Positions 36,529-44,122 of a stretch of 60,274 nucleotides of DNA are shown piece after piece (position 1 is the first letter of the stretch; every line of letters begins with the position of its first letter). Location of the stretch: contig JACJNY010000062.1 of assembly GCA_014695295.1 (NCBI GenBank), positions 1 through 60,274 of the forward strand, written 5' to 3'. The stretch comes from Microcoleus sp. FACHB-61. Lineage in GTDB: Bacteria; Cyanobacteriota; Cyanobacteriia; Cyanobacteriales; Microcoleaceae. The notes under the pieces were generated by a model. The model searched no databases and was not told where the DNA came from. It saw nothing but the letters and a program-made list of their open reading frames with translations. The translations under genes were made by a program, and so were the position numbers.

Positions 36529-36612
36529 CTACATTCCAGTGTCGCCGTAATTAGCGACCGACATTAGCAAAAAGTAAGCTACGAAAGAAGAACAAATTAT
36601 TCCAAAAATCAT
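36529..36612 (-). CDS. Possible small membrane protein, 27 aa
   Basis: ATG at 36610-36612 with GAGG nine bases upstream, ending in TAG at 36529-36531. The peptide is MIFGIICSSFVAYFLLMSVA plus a short polar tail, i.e. one transmembrane helix. It resembles in size the tiny subunits of photosynthetic complexes but does not match any I remember (PsbM, PsbT, PsbX, PetL, PetM, PetN, PsaI and Psb30 were considered). Confidence 0.3.
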   Translation of the reverse strand: MIFGIICSSFVAYFLLMSVANYGDTGM

Positions 36613-37183
36613 GGTATAGCCTCAATAGGTGATTGCAAAAGTTCAAGATGAAAACTTACGCTTTCAGTCGGGGAGTTTGATTCCCGGGCTTTGCCCGATC
36701 GAGTTTCTGATGTGAAACTACATAACTTCCCTGAACAAGTTATTGTTCTACGCTAAAGCATTTATACTGAGCTGACTTACGCCTTAAGAGATATTTAACG
36801 ACAAAATAGCCCTTTATCGGTAACTCAGGTAAAAAGCAACCGTGCATTTACTTATTTTTTATGATTATACATATATTTAAACGAGGGGAACACAAAATTA
36901 AAATATTTTTTAGTAATCTTGGATACAACTGGCCCAATCTTTGGGTGATCGACGGTCGTCAACAGCTCTCTAGATCGAGCAATTTTTAGCTCCGGGGCAC
37001 CCTACAAGCTAATAAATCGGGTTGATGAGCGTAATATCATGTCGGGTAAAATCACCGCAATTAAGCTCGCGTCGGCGGGTTCACCAAAATCTGTAGTAGT
37101 AGTATAAGTTATAGATCCAGTAAACCCGCGCCGACCGAGAGCCGGATGGTCGATCGACCGAACTTGATATAAGCCCTATTAAC
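36613..37183. other. Intergenic region with dispersed repeat
   Basis: No gene seen. 37070-37135 is a hairpin-forming repeat (CGTCGGCGGGTT... and ...AACCCGCGCCGAC around an AT-rich centre) related to 25600-25660. A palindrome AGTTTGATTCCCGGGCTTTG near 36678-36697 recalls a T-arm, but no tRNA can be built around it. Confidence 0.45.
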
Positions 37184-37223
37184 AAAAAAACAAGCCGATC
37201 GAGCAGTGATGGCCCGATCGGCT
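37184..37223 (-). terminator. Rho-independent terminator of the Wzz-like gene
   Basis: Read on the minus strand: AGCCGATCGGGC, a short loop, GCTCGATCGGCT, then TTGTTTTTTT. It lies 36 bases after the stop of the Wzz-like gene. Confidence 0.8.
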
Positions 37224-37258
37224 AAAGTATTCTGTGGATCGCGATCGCCCGCAGCCCT

Positions 37259-38254
37259 TTAAATGTGGAAGTGATACAAGATGCTGCCGTCGTCTTTAAT
37301 TTCGCAATTGGCATTAAAGACTTCAGCTTGTTGGTTCAAAAAACGCTGAGCGACATCCGGCGACAGCCGCGTCTCCATCGCAAACCGCACCAGAGTGATT
37401 TCGCCCCGGCCTTCTTTGATCAGTCGGTACAAAGCACTTTGGAGCCTTTCGCTCTCTTCTCGTTGAAAAGCTGCTTTGTACCTCCAATCCGCCACCGAAG
37501 GAATCAAACCGCGGCTGACCAAAATCGCCAACAGCAGGCCAATCCCCAAAATCAGAGGCACTGTCGGATCGCTCGTGGGCGTCGCCACAATTTGCGGCAC
37601 TGTAGCGGCAGCGAAACTGCTGACCATTTCTTTTTCCGATGCTTGCGTATCCGCCATTGCAAGCTGAGTTTTGTTGTAAAAGTCTTGCTGCAGCTTCATT
37701 TGCTGCAACAGGCGAGCGCGCTCTCTTTCGTATTGGTCGAGTTTTTGCTGAGCTTGTTTCAGCTCTTGAGTGACTTGTGCCAAGCGTTGGTTGAGCGACT
37801 GATTGACTGATTGCCACCGATATCTGTTAATCAGGCGGCTTTTTTCAACCATGCCCTTCATCAACATATCCGCCGTTTGGATTGCTTGCTCCCGATCGAG
37901 CGAGCGATACCCAACAACAATCTCTAGCGGTTGTTCCGGCTTAGAAATCTTGACACTAGCATTTTGTCGAACTTGCTGGGGCGACACCTTAACTGCATCT
38001 GCCACTGCTTTAACAACATTATCTGCTAGCAGAACTTCCGGGGTCAGTTGCTCTCCCTGCTTGAGAATTGTCGTGCCCGTGCTCGAAAATTTGACTGGCG
38101 GATTATTAGAAGTGAGAGTGCCTTGAGCCATGAATCCGGGGGGCGGGGCGAGGCGGTAGGCCAGGGCGCCTGAAATACCCATAATTACAGCAAAACTGCC
38201 TAAGGCAATCCATCTGTATTGATGTGCTGAAGATCTAAAACGTAAATTTCCCAT
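37259..38254 (-). CDS. Wzz/chain-length-determinant-like membrane protein
   Basis: From the ATG at 38254 (an upstream TTG at 38305 is less likely) the protein has 331 residues. It shows an N-terminal transmembrane helix (about 14-34), a periplasmic alpha/beta region (residues about 40-140, SLDREQAIQTADMLMKGMVEKS), a long coiled coil (about 150-195, QRLAQVTQELKQAQQKLDQYERERARLLQQ) and a second transmembrane helix at about 234-252 (VPLILGIGLLLAILVSRG). This is the Wzz/Wzc periplasmic plan without the tyrosine-kinase domain. The cytoplasmic tail (about 275-331) is an extra small domain (ITLVRFAMETRLSPDVAQRFLNQQAEVF...ILYHFHI), winged-helix-like. Likely role in exopolysaccharide chain length or export, inferred. 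Confidence 0.65.
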   Translation of the reverse strand: MGNLRFRSSAHQYRWIALGSFAVIMGISGALAYRLAPPPGFMAQGTLTSNNPPVKFSSTGTTILKQGEQLTPEVLLADNVVKAVADAVKVSPQQVRQNASVKISKPEQPLEIVVGYRSLDREQAIQTADMLMKGMVEKSRLINRYRWQSVNQSLNQRLAQVTQELKQAQQKLDQYERERARLLQQMKLQQDFYNKTQLAMADTQASEKEMVSSFAAATVPQIVATPTSDPTVPLILGIGLLLAILVSRGLIPSVADWRYKAAFQREESERLQSALYRLIKEGRGEITLVRFAMETRLSPDVAQRFLNQQAEVFNANCEIKDDGSILYHFHI

Positions 38255-38715
38255 TTTGATAGTCAAGTCATAACATTCGCTTGCCGCAGCTACTGCCAAA
38301 CGCAAGAGCGATCGTTTCTTTCTGGTTAGTCAAATTGACTGCTGAAAATTTTCTCAGTTTGTACGTAAAAGCTCTTAGCTTTTGACAGTTGTCAATATTC
38401 ACGATCCGAAAAACACGATAGCGCTTTTATTTGATCCGAGCTATAACTTCAGTTTTTGTCCTTAATAATTAATCTGTAACAAGGCTTCTGGAAGTCTACT
38501 GGCATCAGACTAGCACTCAGGCGTGCGATCGCCTCGCCTCCCCGTTTTTGTTGACATTCAAAACAGTCTCCTTTTCACCCTTGGCAATCCTCCAATTATC
38601 TTACCTCTTGGCGTCTTGCGGACGCGGTTGAACAATAAAAAAAACCTTAAATACTTTGCCTAAAAACTTAACAAGCAAGAATTATACCATGCAGTTAAGA
38701 GTTTGCTGCATATTA
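38255..38715. other. Intergenic region upstream of the Wzz-like gene
   Basis: About 460 bases. It should hold the promoter of the Wzz-like gene. One HIP1-containing stretch near 38523-38535 and T-rich runs. No gene recognised; a 39-codon plus-strand frame at 38689 runs through the terminator below and is not believed. Confidence 0.4.
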
Positions 38716-38753
38716 CAAAAAATTGTGGATCTGGGCGCGAGACCAGATCCACA
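38714..38753 (-). terminator. Rho-independent terminator of the MBL hydrolase gene
   Basis: An 11-bp perfect stem (TGTGGATCTGG / CCAGATCCACA, 38724-38734 with 38743-38753). On the minus strand the stem is followed by ATTTTTTG, in the orientation of the aroC-MBL unit that ends at 38817. Confidence 0.8.
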
Positions 38754-38816
38754 TATTCACATAACAATTATGGTTCGATCGGTTGATGGTTCGATCGAGC
38801 ACGCCTAGGGGAAGGT

Positions 38817-39728
38817 TCAGAAGCCGATCGGCAAAATAAGACCCTCGCGGGCCATGACAGCCTTCGGAAAAGCGATTTGCACGTCTTCGGCGATGCGATC
38901 GAGAAAATCGTCTGTGTGAGCCGGATCGTGGTGAAAAATCACCACTCGTTTCACGCGGGCTTCCTTAGCCATTCTCACCGCTTCCTGCCAAGTCGAGTGT
39001 CCCCAACCCACCTTCGGAGACTTGGGGTTGTGATATTCCTCGTCTGTGTACATCGCATCGTAAATCAGCACATCAGCGTCGAGGGCTAAATTGTAGACAT
39101 TCTCATCTAGCCGATCGGGAAAATGTTCGGTATCCGAACAGTAAACAACAGATCGTCCCTGCCAAGTCACCCGATAGCCCATAGCAGTATTCGGGTGATT
39201 CAGAGAACCCGTCCTAATCTCAATATCGTCCAGCATCATCGTCTGGTTGTGATGGAGTTCGTAGAAATTCAAATCTGCCTGCAAACCCATCAGCGGCACC
39301 GGCGAATTCGAGTGCAGCACCCGTTCGACAAAGTGCCTTTTCATGCAATCTCCATCCGGCGGAGTCGCCCCGTAAATATCAAAGCTATTGCCGCGGATGA
39401 AAGCTGGGGCGAACAGCGGGAAACCTTGAATGTGATCCCAATGATAGTGAGTAAAAAACATATAAGCTTGCACGGGCATTTCTTGCACCAACTGGTCTCC
39501 CAGCATCCGCAAGCCTGTTCCGCCGTCAAAAATCAAGCGTTTGCCAGCGACTCGCATTTCCAAACAAGAAGTATTGCCACCGTAGCGAACAGTTTCCTCT
39601 CCGGGTGTCGGAACACTGCCCCGCACGCCCCAGAACTGTACTACAAAATCATCTATACCTTTTATTGCTTCGGAGGGTTGAGGGCAATCAACGGGAGTTG
39701 CCGCTACTGAGGCCAAGCTGATTTCCAT
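38817..39728 (-). CDS. MBL-fold metallo-hydrolase
   Basis: A 303-residue metallo-beta-lactamase-fold enzyme. Motif II is THYHWDHIQGFPLF (about 93-106, two-metal HxHxDH with Y and W in the gaps), the next His is in SLNHPNTAMGY, the bridging Asp in VYCSDTEHFPD, and the last His in VVIFHHDPAHTDD. The N-terminal FWGVRGSVPTPG and GGNTSCLEM mark the subfamily related to cyclic-nucleotide phosphodiesterases and RNase Z-like proteins. It begins directly after the aroC stop codon, so it is co-transcribed with aroC. Substrate unknown. Confidence 0.88.
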   Translation of the reverse strand: MEISLASVAATPVDCPQPSEAIKGIDDFVVQFWGVRGSVPTPGEETVRYGGNTSCLEMRVAGKRLIFDGGTGLRMLGDQLVQEMPVQAYMFFTHYHWDHIQGFPLFAPAFIRGNSFDIYGATPPDGDCMKRHFVERVLHSNSPVPLMGLQADLNFYELHHNQTMMLDDIEIRTGSLNHPNTAMGYRVTWQGRSVVYCSDTEHFPDRLDENVYNLALDADVLIYDAMYTDEEYHNPKSPKVGWGHSTWQEAVRMAKEARVKRVVIFHHDPAHTDDFLDRIAEDVQIAFPKAVMAREGLILPIGF

Positions 39729-39729
39729 T

Positions 39730-40830
39730 TTAAAATTCAGACTTTAAGGTTCCACATTGTCCGTGATGGCGCAGGAGATGGTCGCACAGCACTAAAGCTA
39801 CCATCGCTTCTACCATTGGCACAGCTCTCGGCAAAACGCAAGGGTCGTGCCGTCCTTTGGCAGCCAGCAGCGTTTCTTCGCCTTCTCGGGTAACTGTGCG
39901 CTGCTGCTGGCGAATTGTCGCAGTTGGCTTGAAGGCCGCCCGCAAAATGATATTTTCGCCGTTAGCAATGCCGCCCTGAATTCCGCCGGAGCGATTCGTC
40001 ACTGTACGAATTGCACCCTGTTCATCAGTATAGTATTCATCATTGTGTTCGCTGCCTTTGAGCAGAGTCCCGGCAAAGCCCGAACCAATTTCAAAGCCTT
40101 TGCTGGCGGGCAAGGACATGATGGCTTTTGCCAAGTCGGCTTCGAGTTTGTCGAATACCGGCATTCCCAGACCTTTGGGTACGTTGCGGGCGATGCATTC
40201 GACTACACCGCCGATCGAATCTCCGCTGTCGCGAACTTTTTCGATCAGTTCAATCATTCTTTCGGCGCATTCAGCATCTGGACAGCGGACGATGTTGCTT
40301 TCTACTTGTTCTAAGGTAACAGTGTCCGGGTCGGCGACACATTCTAAGTCTTTGATGCGTTTGACGTAACCGACTATTTCGACTCCTGCTGCTTGTTTGA
40401 GAATTTTTTTAGCGATCGCCCCTGCTGCTACTCTACCTATTGTCTCCCTCGCGGACGAGCGACCTCCGCCTTGCCAGTTACGAATTCCGTACTTAGCATC
40501 GTAGGTAGCATCAGCGTGGGAAGGGCGGTAGGTAGTAGCCATTTCGCCGTAATCTTGGGGGCGAGTGTCTTGATTGCGGACTAAAATTGCGATCGGCGTC
40601 CCCAAAGTTTTGCCTTCAAACACCCCCGACAGAATTTCGCAGGTATCTGCTTCTTTGCGGGGCGTGGTAATTTTGCTTTGGCCGGGGCGACGGCGATCGA
40701 GTTCGGCTTGAATTTCCGATGCGTCGATCGACACCAGGGGCGGGCAACCGTCAATTACTACTCCCACACCGCCGCCGTGAGATTCCCCAAATGTCGATAT
40801 CCGAAATAAATGCCCAAATGTATTGCCCAT
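39730..40830 (-). CDS. aroC: Chorismate synthase
   Basis: Makes chorismate from EPSP with reduced FMN, the last step of the shikimate pathway. All three signatures are present: [17 protein letters not shown] (residues about 15-31), the middle [24 protein letters not shown] (about 120-143) and the C-terminal [15 protein letters not shown]...[10 protein letters not shown] and [18 protein letters not shown]. Length 366 aa is normal. First gene of a two-gene unit with the MBL hydrolase. Confidence 0.97.
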   Translation of the reverse strand: MGNTFGHLFRISTFGESHGGGVGVVIDGCPPLVSIDASEIQAELDRRRPGQSKITTPRKEADTCEILSGVFEGKTLGTPIAILVRNQDTRPQDYGEMATTYRPSHADATYDAKYGIRNWQGGGRSSARETIGRVAAGAIAKKILKQAAGVEIVGYVKRIKDLECVADPDTVTLEQVESNIVRCPDAECAERMIELIEKVRDSGDSIGGVVECIARNVPKGLGMPVFDKLEADLAKAIMSLPASKGFEIGSGFAGTLLKGSEHNDEYYTDEQGAIRTVTNRSGGIQGGIANGENIILRAAFKPTATIRQQQRTVTREGEETLLAAKGRHDPCVLPRAVPMVEAMVALVLCDHLLRHHGQCGTLKSEF

Positions 40831-41121
40831 TCTGCTTTTGCCTGAAACTTGATAATTTTTACTTTAACTGGAAGATAGATTTCTTAAATATAGATTTAGT
40901 GTTTTTGAATAAGATAGCATTGACTGGGAGAGTCAGAGAGAGGTTTTGTAGGGGCGATCCCAAGAGTACCTGCCCCCCATGGAGAGTGGGAGAGTGGGGG
41001 AGGGAGAGAATTGTGAAAATATTCACGCTTGACGACTTCCATCGGACTTCTTCCCTCTTCCTTCTTTCTTCCATCCGTTACAAAATCCGTTACAAAATTC
41101 GTTGCCGAACTTCCTTCTTCT

Positions 41122-41253
41122 TTAATCTTCGTGTTCTTCAAAAGGATCTCTCAATTCCTTAGCGGGAGGGCCGAAAGCCGTGTATATCGAGAAACCGGTG
41201 ATTGCCACCAGACACACACCGAGAGAAATGCCGAGAACTGCTGCGGGTTCCAT
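41122..41253 (-). CDS. psbN: Photosystem II assembly protein PsbN
   Basis: A 43-residue protein beginning [20 protein letters not shown] and ending FEEHED, essentially the canonical PsbN: one transmembrane helix and a polar C-terminus. PsbN helps assemble the photosystem II reaction centre. As usual in cyanobacteria it is divergently placed against psbH, here separated by 377 bases that contain a large inverted repeat. It is shorter than common ORF cut-offs. Confidence 0.95.
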   Translation of the reverse strand: MEPAAVLGISLGVCLVAITGFSIYTAFGPPAKELRDPFEEHED

Positions 41254-41357
41254 ATTTTTGTAATATTATGAGTGCTCCACTCTATAATATTACAAAAAAT
41301 AACAATCCGTCTGAAAGTCTAGTGATTTTAGGCGAGGTACGGTATGGCAGCGAAAAA

Positions 41358-41528
41358 GGGGAGATGGCGAAAGGGGGAGATGGGAGACGGGCAGATGGTT
41401 GGTATTGGGAGTTAATTAAAGTGTCACGCATTCAAATTATATCTTTTACGGCGAGGTGGAAAAAGCCTCAAATCCTCGGACACTCGGCCAGTCTCCCGCT
41501 CCCCGACTCCCCCTTTCGCCATCTCCCC
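41358..41528. repeat. Inverted repeat element between psbN and psbH
   Basis: Two perfect 22-bp arms (41358-41379 and 41507-41528) built on GAGATGGCGAAAGGGGGAG and its complement flank 127 bases. The right side continues into further C-rich tracts (CTCCCGCTCCCCCAG). No coding capacity. It is a typical cyanobacterial G/A-rich repeat that has split the usually short psbN-psbH spacer. Confidence 0.75.
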
Positions 41529-41630
41529 CGCTCCCGCTCCCCCAGCCTCCCGCACTTCTGAGAAATTGCGATCGCAATTAGCGGTAGAAATATGTCAAAC
41601 TTTTCTGTAGAGATTCATTGCAGGTGACTT

Positions 41631-41834
41631 ATGGCACAACGGACTTGGTTAGGAGATATACTCAAACCCCTTAACTCCGAATACGGCAAGGTAGCCCCCG
41701 GCTGGGGAACCACGCTATTGATGAGCGTGTTCATTGGACTGTTTTTCGTGTTCTTGTTGATTATTTTGCAAATCTACAACTCTTCTCTGATTCTGGAGAG
41801 TGTGGATATGGATTGGTCGAGCCTAGGCCGCTAA
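41631..41834 (+). CDS. psbH: Photosystem II protein PsbH
   Basis: A 67-residue thylakoid subunit: [20 protein letters not shown], the conserved KVAPGWGTT, one transmembrane helix (about 27-48) and the C-terminal [16 protein letters not shown]. PsbH stabilises photosystem II and the QB site region. CAGGTG lies about 10 bases upstream. Divergent to psbN; tatA follows after 150 bases. Confidence 0.97.
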   Translation: MAQRTWLGDILKPLNSEYGKVAPGWGTTLLMSVFIGLFFVFLLIILQIYNSSLILESVDMDWSSLGR

Positions 41835-41985
41835 AAATTGATCGCAAAACAGTAAGGCTAAAAGTAAAAGCTGAGGGTTGAGGAGAAAGGGTAAAAGCTA
41901 AGTTTTCCCGTTTTTCCTTACCCCTTCTGATTACTTTTGCCCTAAATAAACAGGAAGTAACTAAACAAATTGCAGGAGAAAAAAA

Positions 41986-42246
41986 ATGAATATTTTTGGC
42001 ATTGGTTTGCCGGAAATGGCAGTTATTTTTACGATCGCCCTATTGGTATTCGGTCCGAAAAAATTACCTGAAATCGGCCGGAGTATGGGGAAAGCAATTC
42101 GGGGCTTTCAAGACGCTTCGCGGGATTTTGAGTCGGAGTTCACGCGGGAAGCCAAGCAGCTAGAAGAAGCAGTAGCAACTAGCAGCAAACCGGAAACTGA
42201 AAAACTCGCGGCGGCTACTCCCAAGGAAGATAGCACAGACAGTTAA
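41986..42246 (+). CDS. tatA: Twin-arginine translocase subunit TatA/E
   Basis: An 86-residue TatA-type protein: short N-terminal transmembrane helix (MNIFGIGLPEMAVIFTIALLV), the FGPKKLPEIGRSMGKAIRGF hinge and amphipathic helix, then a charged tail. TatA oligomers form the passage for folded twin-arginine substrates across thylakoid and plasma membranes. Strong Shine-Dalgarno AGGAG eight bases before ATG. Its stop codon directly abuts the pth start. Confidence 0.95.
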   Translation: MNIFGIGLPEMAVIFTIALLVFGPKKLPEIGRSMGKAIRGFQDASRDFESEFTREAKQLEEAVATSSKPETEKLAAATPKEDSTDS

Positions 42247-42909
42247 ATGAACAACACTCAGAAGTCGGAAACACCAGCGGAGTTAGTGATTCCCCAGCTA
42301 ATAGTTGGGTTGGGAAATCCCGAACCTAAATACGATCGCACCCGACACAACATAGGCTTTAATGCTGTCGATGCCTTGGCTAAATCTTGGCAGATTTCGC
42401 TGTCGGAAAATCGCAAATTTCAAGGCATATTTGGCGAGGGAAACCGGCCGCGGGGACAGAAAATCCGATTGCTGAAACCGCTTACTTACATGAATCTGTC
42501 GGGTCAAGCGATTCGGGCGGCGGCGGATTGGTACAAAATACCTCCGGAGTCGGTATTAATAGTATACGATGATATGGATTTGCCGATCGGGAAATTGAGA
42601 ATGCGGCTTGCCGGTTCAGCCGGCGGACACAACGGTATGAAATCGACAATTTCTCATTTAGGCACTGACAAATTTCCGCGCTTGCGGATTGGCATCGGCA
42701 AACCTCAAAACGATGCTGCTAAAAATGAGAAAGATACGATTTCCTTTGTTTTAGGAAAGTTTTCGTCAGAGGAAACTCAATTAGTAGAGAAAGTGCTTAA
42801 ACTGGTTGTAGAAGCTGTGGAACTGAGTCTGCACCAAGGAGTAGAAAAAGCCATGAGCCTTTACAATAGTCGCACAATTGCAGAAACAAACGCGGAAACA
42901 AAAAGGTGA
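42247..42909 (+). CDS. pth: Peptidyl-tRNA hydrolase
   Basis: Cleaves peptidyl-tRNA dropped from stalled ribosomes. Seen: LIVGLGNPEPKYDRTRHNIGF (about 18-38, with the catalytic His in RHN), KPLTYMNLSG near 77-86, VYDDMDLPIGKLRMRLAGSAGGHNGMKS (about 100-128) and FPRLRIGIGKP. 220 aa with a short N-terminal extension. ATG immediately follows the tatA stop, and its own TGA overlaps the GTG of the next gene, so the three form one operon. Confidence 0.96.
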   Translation: MNNTQKSETPAELVIPQLIVGLGNPEPKYDRTRHNIGFNAVDALAKSWQISLSENRKFQGIFGEGNRPRGQKIRLLKPLTYMNLSGQAIRAAADWYKIPPESVLIVYDDMDLPIGKLRMRLAGSAGGHNGMKSTISHLGTDKFPRLRIGIGKPQNDAAKNEKDTISFVLGKFSSEETQLVEKVLKLVVEAVELSLHQGVEKAMSLYNSRTIAETNAETKR

Positions 42910-43172
42910 GTTCGAGACGTTTGCCTGAAACAACTGCATATGTCCGAGTTACTGGCCAATCTTGGCAAAAAGGCATGATTGAGGGTGAAGTGACTGCCGG
43001 CAATTTTGAGTGGCAGTTTCAGTGGCGTTTCACAGAAGGAAAAACACTGATACTTGAGCCTTCTCAGGGTAGGGCATTGATTCAGGAACCGCTGCACCGC
43101 TTTCTGGAAAAATGGGATTATCAGCTTGAACCAGGTGGGGATTATTCGTTTACGGTTCGGGCCCAGTTTTAA
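42906..43172 (+). CDS. DUF3146 family protein
   Basis: An 88-residue protein translated from a GTG that overlaps the pth stop (GTGA). The text LPETTAYVRVTGQSWQKGMI, FEWQFQWRF, GRALIQEPLHRFLEKW and LEPGGDYSFTVRAQF matches a small protein I recall as the cyanobacterial DUF3146 family. No signal or membrane part. Function unknown; the conserved coupling to pth hints at a translation-related role, but that is inference. Confidence 0.7.
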   Translation: MSSRRLPETTAYVRVTGQSWQKGMIEGEVTAGNFEWQFQWRFTEGKTLILEPSQGRALIQEPLHRFLEKWDYQLEPGGDYSFTVRAQF

Positions 43173-43198
43173 TATTGATATTTATTTGGCAATAACTC

Positions 43199-43227
43199 TT
43201 GACACTTTATGCTAAATCTAGCATAAT
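43199..43227 (+). promoter_or_regulatory. Promoter with embedded operator of the toxin-antitoxin locus
   Basis: A -35 TTGACA (43199-43204) and a -10 CATAAT (43222-43227) are separated by 17 bases. Between and overlapping them lies a perfect dyad TATGCTA-AATC-TAGCATA (43208-43225). A repressor bound here would block RNA polymerase, as expected for autoregulation by a HigA-type antitoxin. Confidence 0.75.
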
Positions 43228-43260
43228 AGAATTGTAGTCGGAAACAACAGGAAGGGTTCC

Positions 43261-43353
43261 ATGAGAGAAAAATTGTTGAATAACTACGGTAAAAATGAAA
43301 CAAATATCACCCAAAGATATTCTATGGATCGGAAGTTCTCTGAACGATATTAA
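43261..43353 (+). CDS. Possible leader ORF overlapping the toxin start, 30 aa
   Basis: ATG at 43261 follows a strong Shine-Dalgarno (AGGAAGGG about five bases upstream) and opens a 30-codon frame ending in TAA at 43351-43353, inside the toxin gene. The toxin ATG at 43295, in another frame, has no Shine-Dalgarno of its own. The peptide (MREKLLNNYGKNETNITQRY...) is polar and matches nothing I know. It may set toxin translation by re-initiation. Confidence 0.35.
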   Translation: MREKLLNNYGKNETNITQRYSMDRKFSERY

Positions 43354-43663
43354 AGAATTTCCTGAAGATGTACGTGGCATAATGGGCTATGCTCTGTATC
43401 TAGCACAAACAGGAGGAAAACACCAATCTGCTAAACCTCTCAAAGGGTTTGGAGGTGCAAAAGTTTTAGAAATTACCGATGACTGTGATGGGGATACCTA
43501 TCGAGCTGTTTACACGGTAAAGTTTGCAGATACAGTGTATGTTTTGCACGCTTTCCAGAAAAAGTCTAAAAAAGGAATTGCTACACCGCAACAAGATATT
43601 AAGTTAATCCAAGAAAGGCTAAAACTAGCTCAAGAACATTACGAAGAGTTCAAGAGTAAGTAA
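43295..43663 (+). CDS. higB: HigB-like toxin (RelE/ParE superfamily, Gp49-like)
   Basis: A 122-residue toxin of the phage Gp49/HigB-like group. Family text: PEDVRGIMGYALYLAQTGGKHQSAKPLKGFGGAKVLEITDD (about 23-63), then YRAVYTVKFADTVYVLHAFQKKSKKGIATPQQDIKLIQERL (about 69-109), with the basic F-x-K-K-S-K-K-G patch shared by ribosome-dependent mRNA interferases. The antitoxin follows 115 bases downstream (toxin-first order, typical of HigBA). No Shine-Dalgarno at its own ATG; see leader ORF. Confidence 0.88.
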   Translation: MKQISPKDILWIGSSLNDIKEFPEDVRGIMGYALYLAQTGGKHQSAKPLKGFGGAKVLEITDDCDGDTYRAVYTVKFADTVYVLHAFQKKSKKGIATPQQDIKLIQERLKLAQEHYEEFKSK

Positions 43664-43669
43664 GAATGG

Positions 43670-43741
43670 AAAAAGTAGTGATAAGATGTGCTTATATTTC
43701 TAAAGAAGCTGGAAAGAGACGGCTTCTTATCACTACTTTTT
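43670..43741 (+). terminator. Hairpin between toxin and antitoxin genes (terminator or attenuator-like)
   Basis: Perfect 17-bp arms (43670-43686 and 43725-43741; right arm TCTTATCACTACTTTTT) enclose 38 bases. The run of T at the end makes it terminator-like. An inner alternative stem (AAGAAGC at 43704-43710 with GCTTCTT at 43722-43728) uses part of the same right arm, so two exclusive folds are possible. Confidence 0.65.
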
Positions 43742-43778
43742 CAGGAATAACTAAGACCAGGTAAAAAAGGGCGAAATC

Positions 43779-44111
43779 ATGAGTAAGGAGATCGATATTC
43801 AAGTTAGTAGTGGCAATATATTTGCTGATTTGGGTATGCCTAATTCTGATGAAATGCTGATGAAGGCTGAATTGGTACGCCAGATAACTGAGATCCTTAG
43901 TCAAAGGAAACTGAATCAAGTTCAAGCAGCAGAAGTATTAGGAATTGACCAGCCAAAGGTGTCAGCGTTGATGAGAGGAAAGCTGACAGGTTTTTCAACA
44001 GAAAGGTTGTTTCGATTTTTAAATGCGTTAGGGTGCGATGTGCAAATTGTGGTGAAGAAGCAAAAGCTCGAATCGCCCGCCACCGCAGGAATTAGTGTTG
44101 TTAGCCTCTGA
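43779..44111 (+). CDS. higA: HigA-like antitoxin, XRE-type HTH
   Basis: A 110-residue antitoxin. A helix-turn-helix lies at about 42-75 (LNQVQAAEVLGIDQPKVSALMRGKLTGFSTERLFRFLNALGCDVQIVVK), the HTH_37/XRE form paired with Gp49-like toxins. The N-terminal 30 residues probably wrap the toxin. It should bind the dyad in the promoter at 43208-43225. The start at 43779 is the first ATG; AGGTAAAAAAGGG upstream offers a ribosome binding site. Confidence 0.88.
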   Translation: MSKEIDIQVSSGNIFADLGMPNSDEMLMKAELVRQITEILSQRKLNQVQAAEVLGIDQPKVSALMRGKLTGFSTERLFRFLNALGCDVQIVVKKQKLESPATAGISVVSL

Positions 44112-44122
44112 TATTGGAATAT

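Noticed and set aside
36670..36710. tRNA-like T-arm (GGAGTTTGATTCCCGG)
   Set aside because: The loop lacks the TTCRANN consensus in register, and no acceptor stem, anticodon arm or CCA-proximal pairing can be built around it.
37265..37810. 181-codon plus-strand frame opposite the Wzz-like gene
   Set aside because: The minus-strand protein has two membrane helices, a coiled coil and a terminator at its end, whereas this frame has no coherent features.
38689..38808. 39-codon plus-strand frame
   Set aside because: It runs through the terminator of the MBL gene, has no ribosome binding site, and its peptide looks random.
39123..39710. 195-codon plus-strand frame opposite the MBL hydrolase
   Set aside because: The MBL enzyme has all metal-binding motifs; the antisense product has none.
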